Assembly (NCBI RefSeq): GCF_044962685.1
Contig: NZ_JBBKTX010000001.1
Coordinates: forward strand, 265,832-329,831
Source: Oceanobacter antarcticus
GTDB lineage: Bacteria > Pseudomonadota > Gammaproteobacteria > Pseudomonadales > Oceanobacteraceae
Direction of reading: 5' to 3'
DNA: 64,000 bases
Shown: one piece after another, positions 45,977 to 54,283 of the stretch
Position numbering within the stretch: position 1 is the stretch's first letter
Layout: the number at the start of each line of letters is the position of its first letter
Program-made: the position numbers and the translations under genes
The notes under the pieces: generated by a model
Database searches by the model: none
The model's input: only the letters and a program-made list of their open reading frames with translations
Told to the model about the DNA's origin: nothing

Positions 45977-46312
45977 TCAAGGCATCCAGCGATACAGCCG
46001 CAGACTGACACGCCCATCGGCCGACACCAGCACGCCTTCTGCCCGCAGGCGCTCAGCCTGTTCCCGGCCACCTTCAAGAATCGGCAAACTGATTTTGCCC
46101 TGGGCATTAATAACACGATGCCAGGGCAGACTGCTGTCTTTCGGTAATTGTCTGAGTAGCTGGCCTACCCAGCGCGCCCGTCGCGGCGCACCGATAAAAT
46201 CGGCCAACTGACCATAGGTAACCACCCGGCCAGGTGGAACGCTGGCGAGCAGGGTAAACAAACGAATATCGTTAGGCGTGACCGGAGCCACCGAGCGGGG
46301 CGCAATAACCAT
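45977..46312 (-). CDS. Alkyltransferase-like protein (ATL), MGMT family
   Basis: The 111-residue protein matches the DNA-binding domain of O6-alkylguanine-DNA alkyltransferases (VPPGRVVTYGQLADFIGAPRRARWVG), but the active-site PCHR is PWHR (residues 63-66). This Cys-to-Trp change defines ATL proteins, which bind alkylated guanine and recruit nucleotide excision repair instead of repairing directly. The ATG at 46312 gives the standard ATL length; the frame is open to 46399. Confidence 0.9.
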   Translation of the reverse strand: MVIAPRSVAPVTPNDIRLFTLLASVPPGRVVTYGQLADFIGAPRRARWVGQLLRQLPKDSSLPWHRVINAQGKISLPILEGGREQAERLRAEGVLVSADGRVSLRLYRWMP

Positions 46313-46416
46313 AGTTGCGGCCTGTCCTGGTCGTATTTGGGCCGACAGTGTAACCACAATGCCAGGGGGCTGGACACCCCGGTATGCAACTGGGATCAAT
46401 GTTGCCTGAGCCCGAA

Positions 46417-47175
46417 TCAGATACGCAAGCCGCCATCCACTTCGACGACCCGGCCCGACATATAATCATTCTCCATCAGAAAAGCCACGGTATGGGCGAT
46501 TTCATCCGCTTGTCCGGTGCGACGGGCTGGAATTCCGGCGGTCATTTTATCCAGTACTTCCGGCTTCATACTCTGGGTCATTTCGGTCGCAATAAACCCC
46601 GGCGCAATGGCATTGGCGCGAATACCGTAACGGGCCAGTTCTTTTGCCCAGACTGTCGCCAGACTGGCAACACCGGCCTTGGCGGCAGAATAATTACTCT
46701 GGCCAATATTACCGGCACGGGAAATACTGGAAATATTAACGATACAACCCTGACAATCGTGCTGGATCATCTGCACCGCCGCCTCTCGGCCACAAAGAAA
46801 CACCCCGGTCAGGTTAACGTCGATGACCGCCTGCCAGTGCGCTAACGACAGCTTGCTGACGTCACCTTCTTTCACTTTCACCATCAGGCCATCACGCAAA
46901 ATCCCGGCGTTATTCACCAGACCATGCAAGCCGTTGAAGTCACTGGCAAGCGCCGCAAAGGTGGCTTCTACCTCATCTTCCAACGCCACATTACAGCGAT
47001 AACTGCGGCCACTGCTGCCCGCCGCCTCGATCAGACCCAGCGTCTCAGCCATATGCTCCTGATTGATATCAATCACCGCAATACGTGCTCCGCGAGCGGC
47101 CAGATAAACAGCCATTGCCCGGCCAAGGCCCTGGCCGGCACCCGTAATAGCGATCACTTTGTCTTGCAAATTCAT
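46417..47175 (-). CDS. Short-chain dehydrogenase/reductase, FabG-like
   Basis: The 252-residue protein has the classical SDR pattern: TGAGQGLGRA (NAD(P) loop, residues 11-20), NNAG, the catalytic Ser in NISSISRAG and YSAAKAG (Tyr and Lys), then the PGFIATEM segment. The Asp in AVIDIN after strand 2 suggests NAD(H) preference. It resembles 3-oxoacyl-ACP reductases, but it stands outside any fatty-acid cluster, so the substrate is open. Confidence 0.85.
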   Translation of the reverse strand: MNLQDKVIAITGAGQGLGRAMAVYLAARGARIAVIDINQEHMAETLGLIEAAGSSGRSYRCNVALEDEVEATFAALASDFNGLHGLVNNAGILRDGLMVKVKEGDVSKLSLAHWQAVIDVNLTGVFLCGREAAVQMIQHDCQGCIVNISSISRAGNIGQSNYSAAKAGVASLATVWAKELARYGIRANAIAPGFIATEMTQSMKPEVLDKMTAGIPARRTGQADEIAHTVAFLMENDYMSGRVVEVDGGLRI

Positions 47176-47528
47176 AGCGTACTCCGTTGTAAACAGGGAC
47201 AGGCAACCATCTACCCTGCATAAAAAAGTTCAGTGTTGCCATCAATAGCCGCTGGCGGTTCTGCTCAACACAACCGGACAGCCGTGAAAAATCGGCCCAG
47301 TATAAGCAATGGCTGTTTCCTCCCAACCCTGCTTTTGGTGTAGACCAGCGCCGAAGGCCCAAAGGATTGTTATATGCCGCTGTTCTGCCCTTGCTTTTTG
47401 CCCAATGCGCCCCGATTAAGAACAACATGAAGCGCTCTGGTTGCTTCCAGCGCATCACATCGATTGGAATTTTCGGGCGTTGGAGTATCCAACCCTACAG
47501 AATACCAAGCACAGACCTGGAGGTAATC
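47176..47528. other. Intergenic region, no supported gene
   Basis: Divergent promoters of the SDR gene and fxsA must lie here. The fxsA reading frame stays open back to 47367, but that part is not FxsA-like. Confidence 0.4.
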
Positions 47529-48008
47529 GTGCCATTTTTAGTCTTGTTTATTGTTGTGCCGCTGTTAGAGCTGGCTGTTTTAATCAAAATAGGCGGCTAT
47601 ATCGGTGTGACTTGGACGCTGGTGATCATCTTTGTGACCGCCATTATTGGCGTCAATATTCTTAAAAAGCAGGGCATGGGCGTACTCATGCGTGCCAGCC
47701 AGAAAATGCAGGAAGGGACACTGCCCGCGCGCGAGCTGGCAGAAGGCTTCTTGCTGGCCTTGTCTGGCGCCTTGCTGCTGACCCCCGGATTTCTGACAGA
47801 TGCGGTCGGATTTGCCTTGTTGGCTCCCGTCGTCCGACTGGCGCTGGTTGGCCATGTACTGAAACTGATCAAACCCCGAGTCGTGGTCGCCGGAGGCGGT
47901 TTTGCCACTCGGTCTGCTGCCGAACAGTCATCTCCCTTTGCCGACCGGCCTGAACCTGGTAGCCATCGCCCGGAAGTGATTGAAGGCGAATATCGTCGCG
48001 AAGACTGA
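47529..48008 (+). CDS. fxsA: FxsA-family membrane protein
   Basis: FxsA is a small inner-membrane protein; in E. coli its excess relieves exclusion of phage T7 by the F plasmid PifA protein. The 159-residue product has membrane segments around residues 2-18, 25-43 and 72-106, the family pattern GMGVLMRASQKMQEGTLPARELAEG and LLTPGFLTDAVGF. The GTG at 47529 follows TGGAGGT. It lies next to groESL, a frequent gammaproteobacterial arrangement. Confidence 0.92.
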   Translation: MPFLVLFIVVPLLELAVLIKIGGYIGVTWTLVIIFVTAIIGVNILKKQGMGVLMRASQKMQEGTLPARELAEGFLLALSGALLLTPGFLTDAVGFALLAPVVRLALVGHVLKLIKPRVVVAGGGFATRSAAEQSSPFADRPEPGSHRPEVIEGEYRRED

Positions 48009-48061
48009 GCCGCACGGCATATTGCAGATGCCACCAAATACAATTTTTTTTACGCTGGGGT

Positions 48062-48090
48062 GTTGAAAACCATCGCGGCGTCCCAATTAT
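48062..48090 (+). promoter_or_regulatory. Putative heat-shock (sigma-32) promoter of groESL
   Basis: TTGAAA (48063-48068) and CCCAATTAT (48082-48090) are 13 bp apart and close to the sigma-32 consensus CTTGAAA-N13-15-CCCCATNT. The distance to the groES ATG is about 87 bp. Heat-shock control of groESL is the rule in this class. Confidence 0.6.
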
Positions 48091-48176
48091 CGAAACACAC
48101 AGATTTGGGGCGGATGTATGACACCCTCTGCCCCGCATACCGCAAACATTGCTTTACACATTGGAGACAACCTCAA

Positions 48177-48470
48177 ATGAAAATCCGTCCTTTACACGAT
48201 CGTGTTGTTGTTCGTCGCAAGGAAGAAGAGCAAACCACTGCTGGCGGTATCTTGCTGCCAGGATCTGTCGCTGAAAAACCAAACCAGGGCGAAGTGGTAG
48301 CTGTCGGTACCGGTCGCGTTTTGACCAATGGTGATGTACAGGCTCTGGCTGTTGCAGTGGGCGACACCGTGGTCTTTGGCAAATACTCCGGTTCCAACAC
48401 CATCAACATCGATGGTGAAGAATTGCTGATTCTGAACGAAAGCGACATCTACGGCGTATTGGAAGCTTGA
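48177..48470 (+). CDS. groES: Co-chaperonin GroES
   Basis: GroES forms the heptameric lid of the GroEL folding chamber. The 97-residue product has the standard N-terminus KIRPLHDRVVVRR, the mobile loop TTAGGILLPGSVAEKP and the GTGRVLTNGD and VVFGKYSG segments. The open frame upstream of 48177 is not GroES-like. groEL follows after 56 bp. Confidence 0.98.
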   Translation: MKIRPLHDRVVVRRKEEEQTTAGGILLPGSVAEKPNQGEVVAVGTGRVLTNGDVQALAVAVGDTVVFGKYSGSNTINIDGEELLILNESDIYGVLEA

Positions 48471-48526
48471 TTCACGCTTCCTGTTGATTCCCGTTTGTAA
48501 TCGAATAATTTTGAGGAAAGAACATT

Positions 48527-50167
48527 ATGTCCGCTAAAGAAGTTAAATTTGGCAACGATGCCCGTCAAAAAATGCTGGCTGGCGTCAACGTACTGGCAAA
48601 CGCCGTTAAAGTGACACTTGGCCCTAAAGGCCGCAATGTCGTACTGGAAAAGTCTTTCGGCGGCCCAACCATCACCAAAGACGGTGTTTCTGTTGCACGT
48701 GAAATCGAACTGGAAGACAAGTTCGAAAACATGGGCGCACAAATGGTCAAGGAAGTCGCTTCCCAGACCAACGACAAAGCTGGTGACGGCACCACAACAG
48801 CCACCGTACTGGCACAAGCCATCGTCAACGAAGGCCTGAAAGCCGTTGCCGCCGGCATGAACCCAATGGATCTGAAGCGCGGTATCGACAAGGCAACCAC
48901 CGCCGTTGTCGAACAACTGAAAGCCCAGTCCCAGCCATGTGCCGACAGCAAAGCCATTGCCCAGGTGGGTACTATCTCTGCCAACTCCGATGCAACCGTA
49001 GGCGCTCTGATTGCAGAAGCCATGGAAAAAGTCGGCAAAGAAGGCGTCATCACCGTTGAAGAAGGCAAAGGCTTCGAAGACGAACTGGAAGTGGTTGAAG
49101 GCATGCAGTTTGACCGTGGTTACCTGTCACCTTACTTCGTCAACAACCAAGAAAAAATGACCGCCGAGCTGGAAAACCCATTGATCCTGCTGGTTGACAA
49201 AAAAGTCGACAACCTGCAAGAACTGATTCCAGTACTGGAAAACGTCGCCAAATCTGGCCGTCCACTGCTGATTGTGGCAGAAGACGTAGAAGGACAAGCA
49301 CTGGCAACACTGGTTGTAAACAACCTGCGTGGCACATTCAAAGTGGCTGCGGTTAAAGCCCCAGGCTTCGGCGACCGTCGCAAAGCCATGTTGCAAGACA
49401 TCGCGATACTGACCGGTGGTCAGGTCATCAGCGAAGAAGTCGGCATGTCACTGGAAACCGCAGGCCTCGAAATGCTGGGTACGGCCAAAAAAGTCGTTAT
49501 CAGCAAAGAAAATACCGTGATTGTTGATGGCGCAGGCTCCGGTGCAGAAGTTTCTGCCCGTGTTGAACAGATTCGTGCAGAAATGGCTTCATCTACCTCT
49601 GACTACGACAAAGAAAAACTGCAAGAACGTGTCGCCAAACTGGCTGGCGGTGTTGCCGTTATCAAAGTAGGCGCCGGTTCTGAAGTTGAAATGAAAGAGA
49701 AAAAAGACCGCGTAGACGATGCCCTGAACGCTACCCGTGCTGCGGTAGAAGAAGGCGTGGTTGCTGGTGGTGGTGTTGCCCTGATCCGTGCTCTGAGCAG
49801 CGTAGCGGTTGAAGGCGACAACGAAGACCAGAACGTCGGTATTGCACTGGCCCTGCGTGCGATGGAAGCGCCCATCCGTCAGATCGCCGCCAACGCCGGT
49901 GCCGAAGGCTCCGTGGTTGTCGACAAAGTTAAAGCAGGCGAAGGCGCCTTCGGCTTTAACGCTGCCACTGGCGAGTACGGCGACATGATTGAACTGGGTA
50001 TTCTCGACCCAGCAAAAGTGACTCGTTCTTCCCTGCAGGCCGCAGCCTCCATTGCTGGCCTGATGATCACCACTGAAGCCATGGTTGCCGAGATTCCTAA
50101 AGAATCCGGCAGCATGCCAGACATGGGTGGTATGGGCGGAATGGGTGGCATGGGCGGCATGATGTGA
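48527..50167 (+). CDS. groEL: Chaperonin GroEL
   Basis: GroEL is the 60-kDa ATP-driven folding chaperonin. The 546-residue protein has TLGPKGRNVVLEKSFGGPT and the ATP-binding VASQTNDKAGDGTTTATVLA near residues 75-95, AAVEEGVVAGGGVALIRA near 395-415, and the C-terminal GGM repeats ending in MM. No truncation or odd residues were noticed. A strong terminator follows at 50207. Confidence 0.99.
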   Translation: MSAKEVKFGNDARQKMLAGVNVLANAVKVTLGPKGRNVVLEKSFGGPTITKDGVSVAREIELEDKFENMGAQMVKEVASQTNDKAGDGTTTATVLAQAIVNEGLKAVAAGMNPMDLKRGIDKATTAVVEQLKAQSQPCADSKAIAQVGTISANSDATVGALIAEAMEKVGKEGVITVEEGKGFEDELEVVEGMQFDRGYLSPYFVNNQEKMTAELENPLILLVDKKVDNLQELIPVLENVAKSGRPLLIVAEDVEGQALATLVVNNLRGTFKVAAVKAPGFGDRRKAMLQDIAILTGGQVISEEVGMSLETAGLEMLGTAKKVVISKENTVIVDGAGSGAEVSARVEQIRAEMASSTSDYDKEKLQERVAKLAGGVAVIKVGAGSEVEMKEKKDRVDDALNATRAAVEEGVVAGGGVALIRALSSVAVEGDNEDQNVGIALALRAMEAPIRQIAANAGAEGSVVVDKVKAGEGAFGFNAATGEYGDMIELGILDPAKVTRSSLQAAASIAGLMITTEAMVAEIPKESGSMPDMGGMGGMGGMGGMM

Positions 50168-50206
50168 GGTAAATAACCTCCATCATCCTCCGGCTACCAA
50201 GCCAAA

Positions 50207-50240
50207 TAAAAACCCGCGCTGAGTAATCAGCGCGGGTTTT
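50207..50240 (+). terminator. Rho-independent terminator of groESL
   Basis: A 15-bp perfect stem (AAAAACCCGCGCTGA and complement) closes on GTAA and ends in a T-run, 39 bp after groEL. It marks the end of the core block in this window. Confidence 0.95.
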
Positions 50241-50314
50241 TATTTGCGCTGCCCAACACCCAACACCGGAACAGCCACACCAGCTGACCCAGTCAGAGGA
50301 AGAGGCCATTCATT

Positions 50315-50645
50315 GTGGACACCTGCAACCTGCAGGAATATCAGAGCCTGCCGCCCTCACAGATCGTACCGCGTCTGGCTGACAAGGGCATCTACCTCGC
50401 ATCGGAGTCCACGTTCTATCGTGTGCTGAAAAAGCATCAGCAGCATCAACTTCGTTACGCCTGGTGCACGTCATCGAGGCGAAGACCATGCACTTCTGGC
50501 TCACCGGAAAGTGGTGTACGAGCACGCTAAGCAACAAAATCCCAGACGCTGGTCTGGCGATACCCGAAACTGCAACGTTGCAGGAGCGGTATCACTCAAT
50601 CCTGCAAAACTGCAGGAGATTGAACGGAATAAATGTGCTGCTTAA
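50315..50645 (+). pseudogene. Remnant of an IS3-family transposase (OrfB)
   Basis: The first part reads SLPPSQIVPRLADKGIYLASESTFYRVLK, matching the helix-rich N-terminal part of IS3-family OrfB transposases. After about 50465, in another frame, HRKVVYEHAKQQNPRRWSGD followed by VSLNPAKLQEIERN matches the C-terminus. The central DDE catalytic core is missing, so this is a deletion and frameshift remnant. TGGACAACT just after it (50657) recurs at 50729 and may be part of an IS end. Confidence 0.75.
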
Positions 50646-50768
50646 ACGCAGTATTTTGGACAACTGAGTAGCGCGGCATAGCAATCCTTTTGACCCACTC
50701 TGAGATGAATTTAGGCGAAAACGCCTACTGGACAACTAGGGTGACAGAGCGCCAAACTGACAAACTCA

Positions 50769-51272
50769 GTGCACAAGCACCTTGCCGCCCTACAGCAGCA
50801 ATACCAGCCCCGCATTGATCGCCTGACCCAAGAGCGTAAACACCTTGCAAAGCAGCACCAAACCGAACGCGCAGAGCAAAAACAACGCCAGCAACAACGC
50901 TGGGAACAAGACAGCCAGCGCAGACAGCAACGCTTCGCCAAAGGCATGAAAGGCTTATGGCATCGTTTCACTGGTAAATATCGAGACACGATCCAGCGTA
51001 ATGAACAGGAAGCCTTGGCAGCCTTACAGCGTGACCAACAAGAACGCGATGAGCTGATCTTTACTCAGATGAAAGAACGCCAAGCCCTACAGCGCGAAAT
51101 CACCCAGATCGACCAGCAGCAACAGGCTGACACTCAGCAATTCAAAGAACAGCTCTACCGCCAGATCAACGAGACCCAACAGCACTCTGTCAAAGATGCT
51201 TTTGATCAAGTGGATCAACGCCATCAAGAGCGCCAGCAGACGCAAGATAGAGGCTTCGGCTTGGAGCGATAA
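50769..51272 (+). pseudogene. C-terminal fragment of a plasmid/ICE relaxase
   Basis: The 167 residues are charged, Gln-rich coiled coil. The stretch RFAKGMKGLWHRFTGKYRD followed by IQRNEQEALAALQRDQQERD is typical of the far C-terminus of MobA/VirD2-like relaxase proteins of mobilisable elements. The catalytic N-terminal domain (Tyr and HxH motifs) is absent; only a GTG is available at the start. I read it as the tail left after a 5' deletion beside the IS remnant; a free-standing small coiled-coil protein is the alternative. Confidence 0.5.
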
Positions 51273-51284
51273 CACAGTCAGACT

Positions 51285-51325
51285 GATATTGCATTTTGCA
51301 ATATCAATTTGACAAAACCAATATC
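51285..51325 (+). promoter_or_regulatory. Operator/promoter of the RelE-XRE toxin-antitoxin operon
   Basis: GATATTGCA and TGCAATATC form a perfect 9-bp-armed palindrome (51285-51305). A further half-site CAATATC is at 51319-51325, and a -35-like TTGACA (51309-51314) lies between them. This is the expected layout of an operator bound by the XRE antitoxin for autorepression. Confidence 0.65.
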
Positions 51326-51341
51326 AATATGAAATAGTAAA

Positions 51342-51602
51342 ATGATGGAAGTACGCTACGTGAAGTCTGCACAAAAGGTGCTACGGCGAATGCAGCCCAA
51401 AAAGGCTGAGGCTATTTTTCTAAAAATGGAAGATGTCGCCCAAGACCCGTACAAGCCCGACCCAATGATCACCCCACTAGAGGGCATTGATCAGGGTTAC
51501 CGTCGTCGCTTTGGTGACTGGCGCGTGCTGTACACCGTGGGTGATGACATCCAGATATTAGAGGTTTTTAAAATCGGATCGAGAGGAGACGTGTATAAAT
51601 GA
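51342..51602 (+). CDS. RelE/ParE-superfamily toxin
   Basis: The 86-residue basic protein has the RelE/ParE fold pattern: KSAQKVLRRMQPKKAEAIFLKM, then GYRRRFGDWRVLYTVGDDIQILEVFKIGSRGDVYK. RelE-type toxins cleave mRNA on the ribosome; ParE types poison gyrase; the RRRFGDWRVLY string fits the RelE side. It precedes and overlaps the antitoxin gene by four bases, the reversed order seen in higBA-like modules. Two ATGs (51342 and 51345) are possible. Confidence 0.85.
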   Translation: MMEVRYVKSAQKVLRRMQPKKAEAIFLKMEDVAQDPYKPDPMITPLEGIDQGYRRRFGDWRVLYTVGDDIQILEVFKIGSRGDVYK

Positions 51603-51976
51603 CAACATCTTACGAACACCCATCTCTGGTTCAGGAATTTATCAACCTAGGCAAAAAATACGACAAGGTTGTCAGTGAGCTGGAAACAGAAAACGCCCGC
51701 TTGCAAGAAGAACTGCTGGACTTGCGCACCTATTACCGCACCCGCGAGGAAGAATCCTTCCCCTCTGATGTGACCCGCCGCTTGGTGATCGATCAGGAAC
51801 ACCCGGTCAAAGTCTTCCGCGACTATCGCGGCCTATCGCAAAGCGCACTGGCGCAGCAAACCGGATTGTCTCAGGCAGTGATTTCCTCTATCGAAAACGG
51901 CAAACGCCGTGGCACCGTCGATAACTTCAAGGCATTGGCCGACGCGCTCAACGTGGATGTGGACGATCTGATTTAA
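51599..51976 (+). CDS. XRE-family antitoxin
   Basis: The 125-residue protein has a coiled N-terminal half (KKYDKVVSELETENARLQEELLDL) and a C-terminal helix-turn-helix (LSQSALAQQTGLSQAVISSIENGKR, about residues 80-104). It should neutralise the upstream RelE-like toxin and bind the palindrome at 51285. Its long N-terminal coiled coil is probably the toxin-binding part. Confidence 0.85.
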   Translation: MTTSYEHPSLVQEFINLGKKYDKVVSELETENARLQEELLDLRTYYRTREEESFPSDVTRRLVIDQEHPVKVFRDYRGLSQSALAQQTGLSQAVISSIENGKRRGTVDNFKALADALNVDVDDLI

Positions 51977-52025
51977 GCGTTTCACACGCCATCTTTACGG
52001 TTTCTTAATCTCTTCTTGATACCCT

Positions 52026-52208
52026 ATGAGTGAGCCAGTGGGCTTAACGAAGCAGGAACAGATGAGCATGGATAGCCGTAATACAGACAATCAGCAGCAG
52101 GTCGGCTTGGTCGTAGAGCAAGACGACCCAAGGGCATATGCCCTTGCGGAAACACTGGTTCAAGAACAGCGCGAAAATGGTCAGCTATGCACCGGTTACT
52201 CAGCGTGA
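52026..52208 (+). CDS. Possible small hypothetical protein
   Basis: A 60-residue hydrophilic frame, with a second ATG at 52062. Composition is protein-like (NQQQVGLVVEQDDPRAYALAETLVQEQREN), but there is no clear ribosome site and no known family. Confidence 0.35.
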   Translation: MSEPVGLTKQEQMSMDSRNTDNQQQVGLVVEQDDPRAYALAETLVQEQRENGQLCTGYSA

Positions 52209-52280
52209 GGGCATTGGAACTCTCCCAACTGCTCTTTAAAAGTTGAGAAAGATAGATAAAAATATAGTCTCTGCGTAGAG

Positions 52281-52352
52281 GCAAGGCGCTCGGTTTGCTT
52301 CCCTGTTCGCCGGGTGCCTTGCTGACGCATTGATAACACTCATTGATAACAC
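52281..52352. repeat. 13-bp stem-loop followed by a 12-bp direct repeat
   Basis: GCAAGGCGCTCGG (52281-52293) pairs with CCGGGTGCCTTGC (52310-52322), allowing two G-U pairs. CATTGATAACAC then occurs twice at 52328-52339 and 52341-52352. A possible ribosome site AGAGGA follows at 52355-52360. Confidence 0.7.
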
Positions 52353-52582
52353 CAGAGGAATGGAATCGTGTTTACTTTCAAAGATACGTTAAAGAACTGT
52401 TTGATCGATCAGGCGTGTTTTTTGTCATCAAGCCCCGCTTCCCCGCACCGACAAAGCGTCCGCAGCTTTATCTCCAAAACGCTATTTTATTTTTCCGTCT
52501 TATTTCAAAGATATGGTAATCGCAAATCAACAATACATATAAAAAATATTTGAACAGAGCCAGAGGGTGCAAAGAGGTTACG

Positions 52583-53068
52583 ATGTCTTTGCAATTAAAT
52601 GACCTTAAAACCAATTTTTTGGATAAAGTAAAAGTAGCGGCTATTGCCTTGCCGCTGACATTAGGCAGTGCATTTCAAGCGCAGGCAGATGGGGCATACC
52701 CAGAGGCAGCGACTATAGAAAAATTAAAAGAACATTCATGCACAGTAGATCAGCCAGTTTATTGGATGAGTGAAAAGTTAGCAAATTCTAGAATAGTAAA
52801 AAAACGACTTAATCCTGATCAAATTGTAACGGGTAAAGGTGATCATAAGACTATATTAATCGCATTTCTCGGTGGTGTTCATCAGCAAGAGTTCTCGCCT
52901 GGAGAGACACTTGATATTGCTCGTGCGGGGAAGAATTTGGAGGAATCTTATAGTCATTATAAATCTGGTGGAAGTCGCTATCTTAGTCAAGATTCCCATG
53001 CTAGGAGTATAGAAAATAAGATTAAGGGAGATTATTCCCTTGATGATGCTTGCGATACTGGTGATTAG
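52583..53068 (+). CDS. Exported orphan protein
   Basis: The 161-residue product has a likely signal peptide with the hydrophobic core VAAIALPLTLGSAFQAQA (about residues 19-36), a long basic/acidic N-region before it, and a mature part of about 125 residues with two cysteines (HSCTVD, DDACDTG). No family is recognised. The gene is clearly AT-richer than the core genome, which indicates recent transfer. The ATG at 52583 follows AAGAGG. Confidence 0.65.
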   Translation: MSLQLNDLKTNFLDKVKVAAIALPLTLGSAFQAQADGAYPEAATIEKLKEHSCTVDQPVYWMSEKLANSRIVKKRLNPDQIVTGKGDHKTILIAFLGGVHQQEFSPGETLDIARAGKNLEESYSHYKSGGSRYLSQDSHARSIENKIKGDYSLDDACDTGD

Positions 53069-53091
53069 CATGCTCATTTAAACTCTCAGTA

Positions 53092-53289
53092 CTAGTATTG
53101 TATCCAATCGCAATTAATCTGAATCGAGGGCTGTGCACTTGCTTCTGAGCTGGCGAGTGCTTGGTTATCAAGTATCGCAATACCTTCTGGATCACTGTCG
53201 ATTTTGTGTATTGAGTCAGGCTGCCCTTTTGCAACATCGTCGCGGTAAGCCTGAATCAACTCAGCGATTTCGGTGTCAGGCTTACCTTC
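53092..53289 (-). pseudogene. Degraded open frame without start codon
   Basis: The minus strand reads KPDTEIAELIQAYRDDVAKG and then about 45 more residues of protein-like sequence to a TAG at 53092, but an in-frame TAG at 53290 cuts it from the upstream frame and no ATG is present. Family unknown; it looks like the C-terminal part of a lost gene. Confidence 0.35.
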
Positions 53290-53511
53290 CTATTGATAGC
53301 CAAACGCTTGTGTAACCCGCCCCTGATGAGTACCACTCTTTACTGGAGGTTCTCCGGGGAGGTTGCTTGTGCACGGTACTCGGTTGGTGTCCGATTGCCG
53401 AATGATTGTAACCCTCGCTGAGGCCCCTGCGGTTCTGGCGCTACCACGCAGAGGGTTACTTCGTGTACACACTTGGCTGATCTGGCTGTGGCGTTTGGCG
53501 GCCAGAGGCCG

Positions 53512-53964
53512 TTATTGCAGGTACGGCGTTTTCCCGGCCGCGAGCCACTCATCTCGCCACGCCTGTTCGGTTTTGGCGACCCGGGCGCCGGGAATGCTCA
53601 TCAGAATTTCAAAAAAGTCCTCGTTGAATTGATCCTGCAGGGCGACATCGCGATTGTTGACCCGGACGACCTGGACCGACTGCACATTCTGGTGGTCGAA
53701 GGCACGCCATTCCTGCGGATCTTTTAGCATGGAATACTGATGTCCTTCCAACGCCCGGATCACCGCTTCGGAATCAAAGCTCTGTGCCCGCTCAACCGCC
53801 GCCTTGTACTGGAACAACACGCTGTACGTGGAAGCCGCAGAGCTGGAGGGATAGGCCTGATAGCGTTCGGCAAAGCGCTCAACGAATTCGATGCCACCTT
53901 GATACCCATACTGATAGGGCAAGCGGGAAACCCGTTCAACTGGTTCAGACTCAGGTTGACACAC
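53512..53964 (-). pseudogene. C-terminal fragment of a type I periplasmic substrate-binding protein
   Basis: About 150 residues match the end of branched-chain amino acid/amide/urea-type ABC binding proteins: FVERFAERYQAYPSSSAAST, YKAAVERAQSFDSEAVIRAL, LKDPQEWRAFDHQNVQSVQV and a final QAWRDEWLA. A signal peptide and the first lobe are missing, and there is no transporter nearby. The break is near 53965. Confidence 0.65.
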
Positions 53965-53973
53965 AGGGCGGTC

Positions 53974-54171
53974 AATTTTTATTCAGGAGCAGTGCCCACG
54001 GGCGCTTCTTTTGAAGTGAGGATGGAGCTTGACGGTCAGATTTACGCCAAGCGCTACCGGCTCAATGCCACGCAAGGCAACCGTGGTCAGGATGCTGTAT
54101 CCGTGCTCACCACTGGGAGCACATCCAAGTACACGATGCGCATTGATCCGCGCACCATTGCCAGCCCTTGA
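53974..54171 (+). pseudogene. C-terminal fragment of an unidentified protein
   Basis: The frame from 53974 reads NFYSGAVPTGASFEVRMELD and continues about 45 residues, ending in RIDPRTIASP. It looks like the beta-rich end of a larger protein, but its own upstream sequence runs antisense into the substrate-binding-protein fragment. Family not recognised. Confidence 0.35.
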
Positions 54172-54283
54172 GCCAGAGCGAGGCTTTGATCATTTTTGAG
54201 ATCACTTTTAAGACCGCTTTACTGACACAGCAATATTCTACAGGAGAAATGGCTTGTATCGTGTATCGATACAGGCTACATTT

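Noticed and set aside
52368..52553. 61-codon GTG frame after the 12-bp direct repeats
   Set aside because: A fair ribosome site exists, but the product is Ser/Phe/Arg-rich with no recognisable pattern and runs into the leader of the exported orphan; not strong enough to call a gene.
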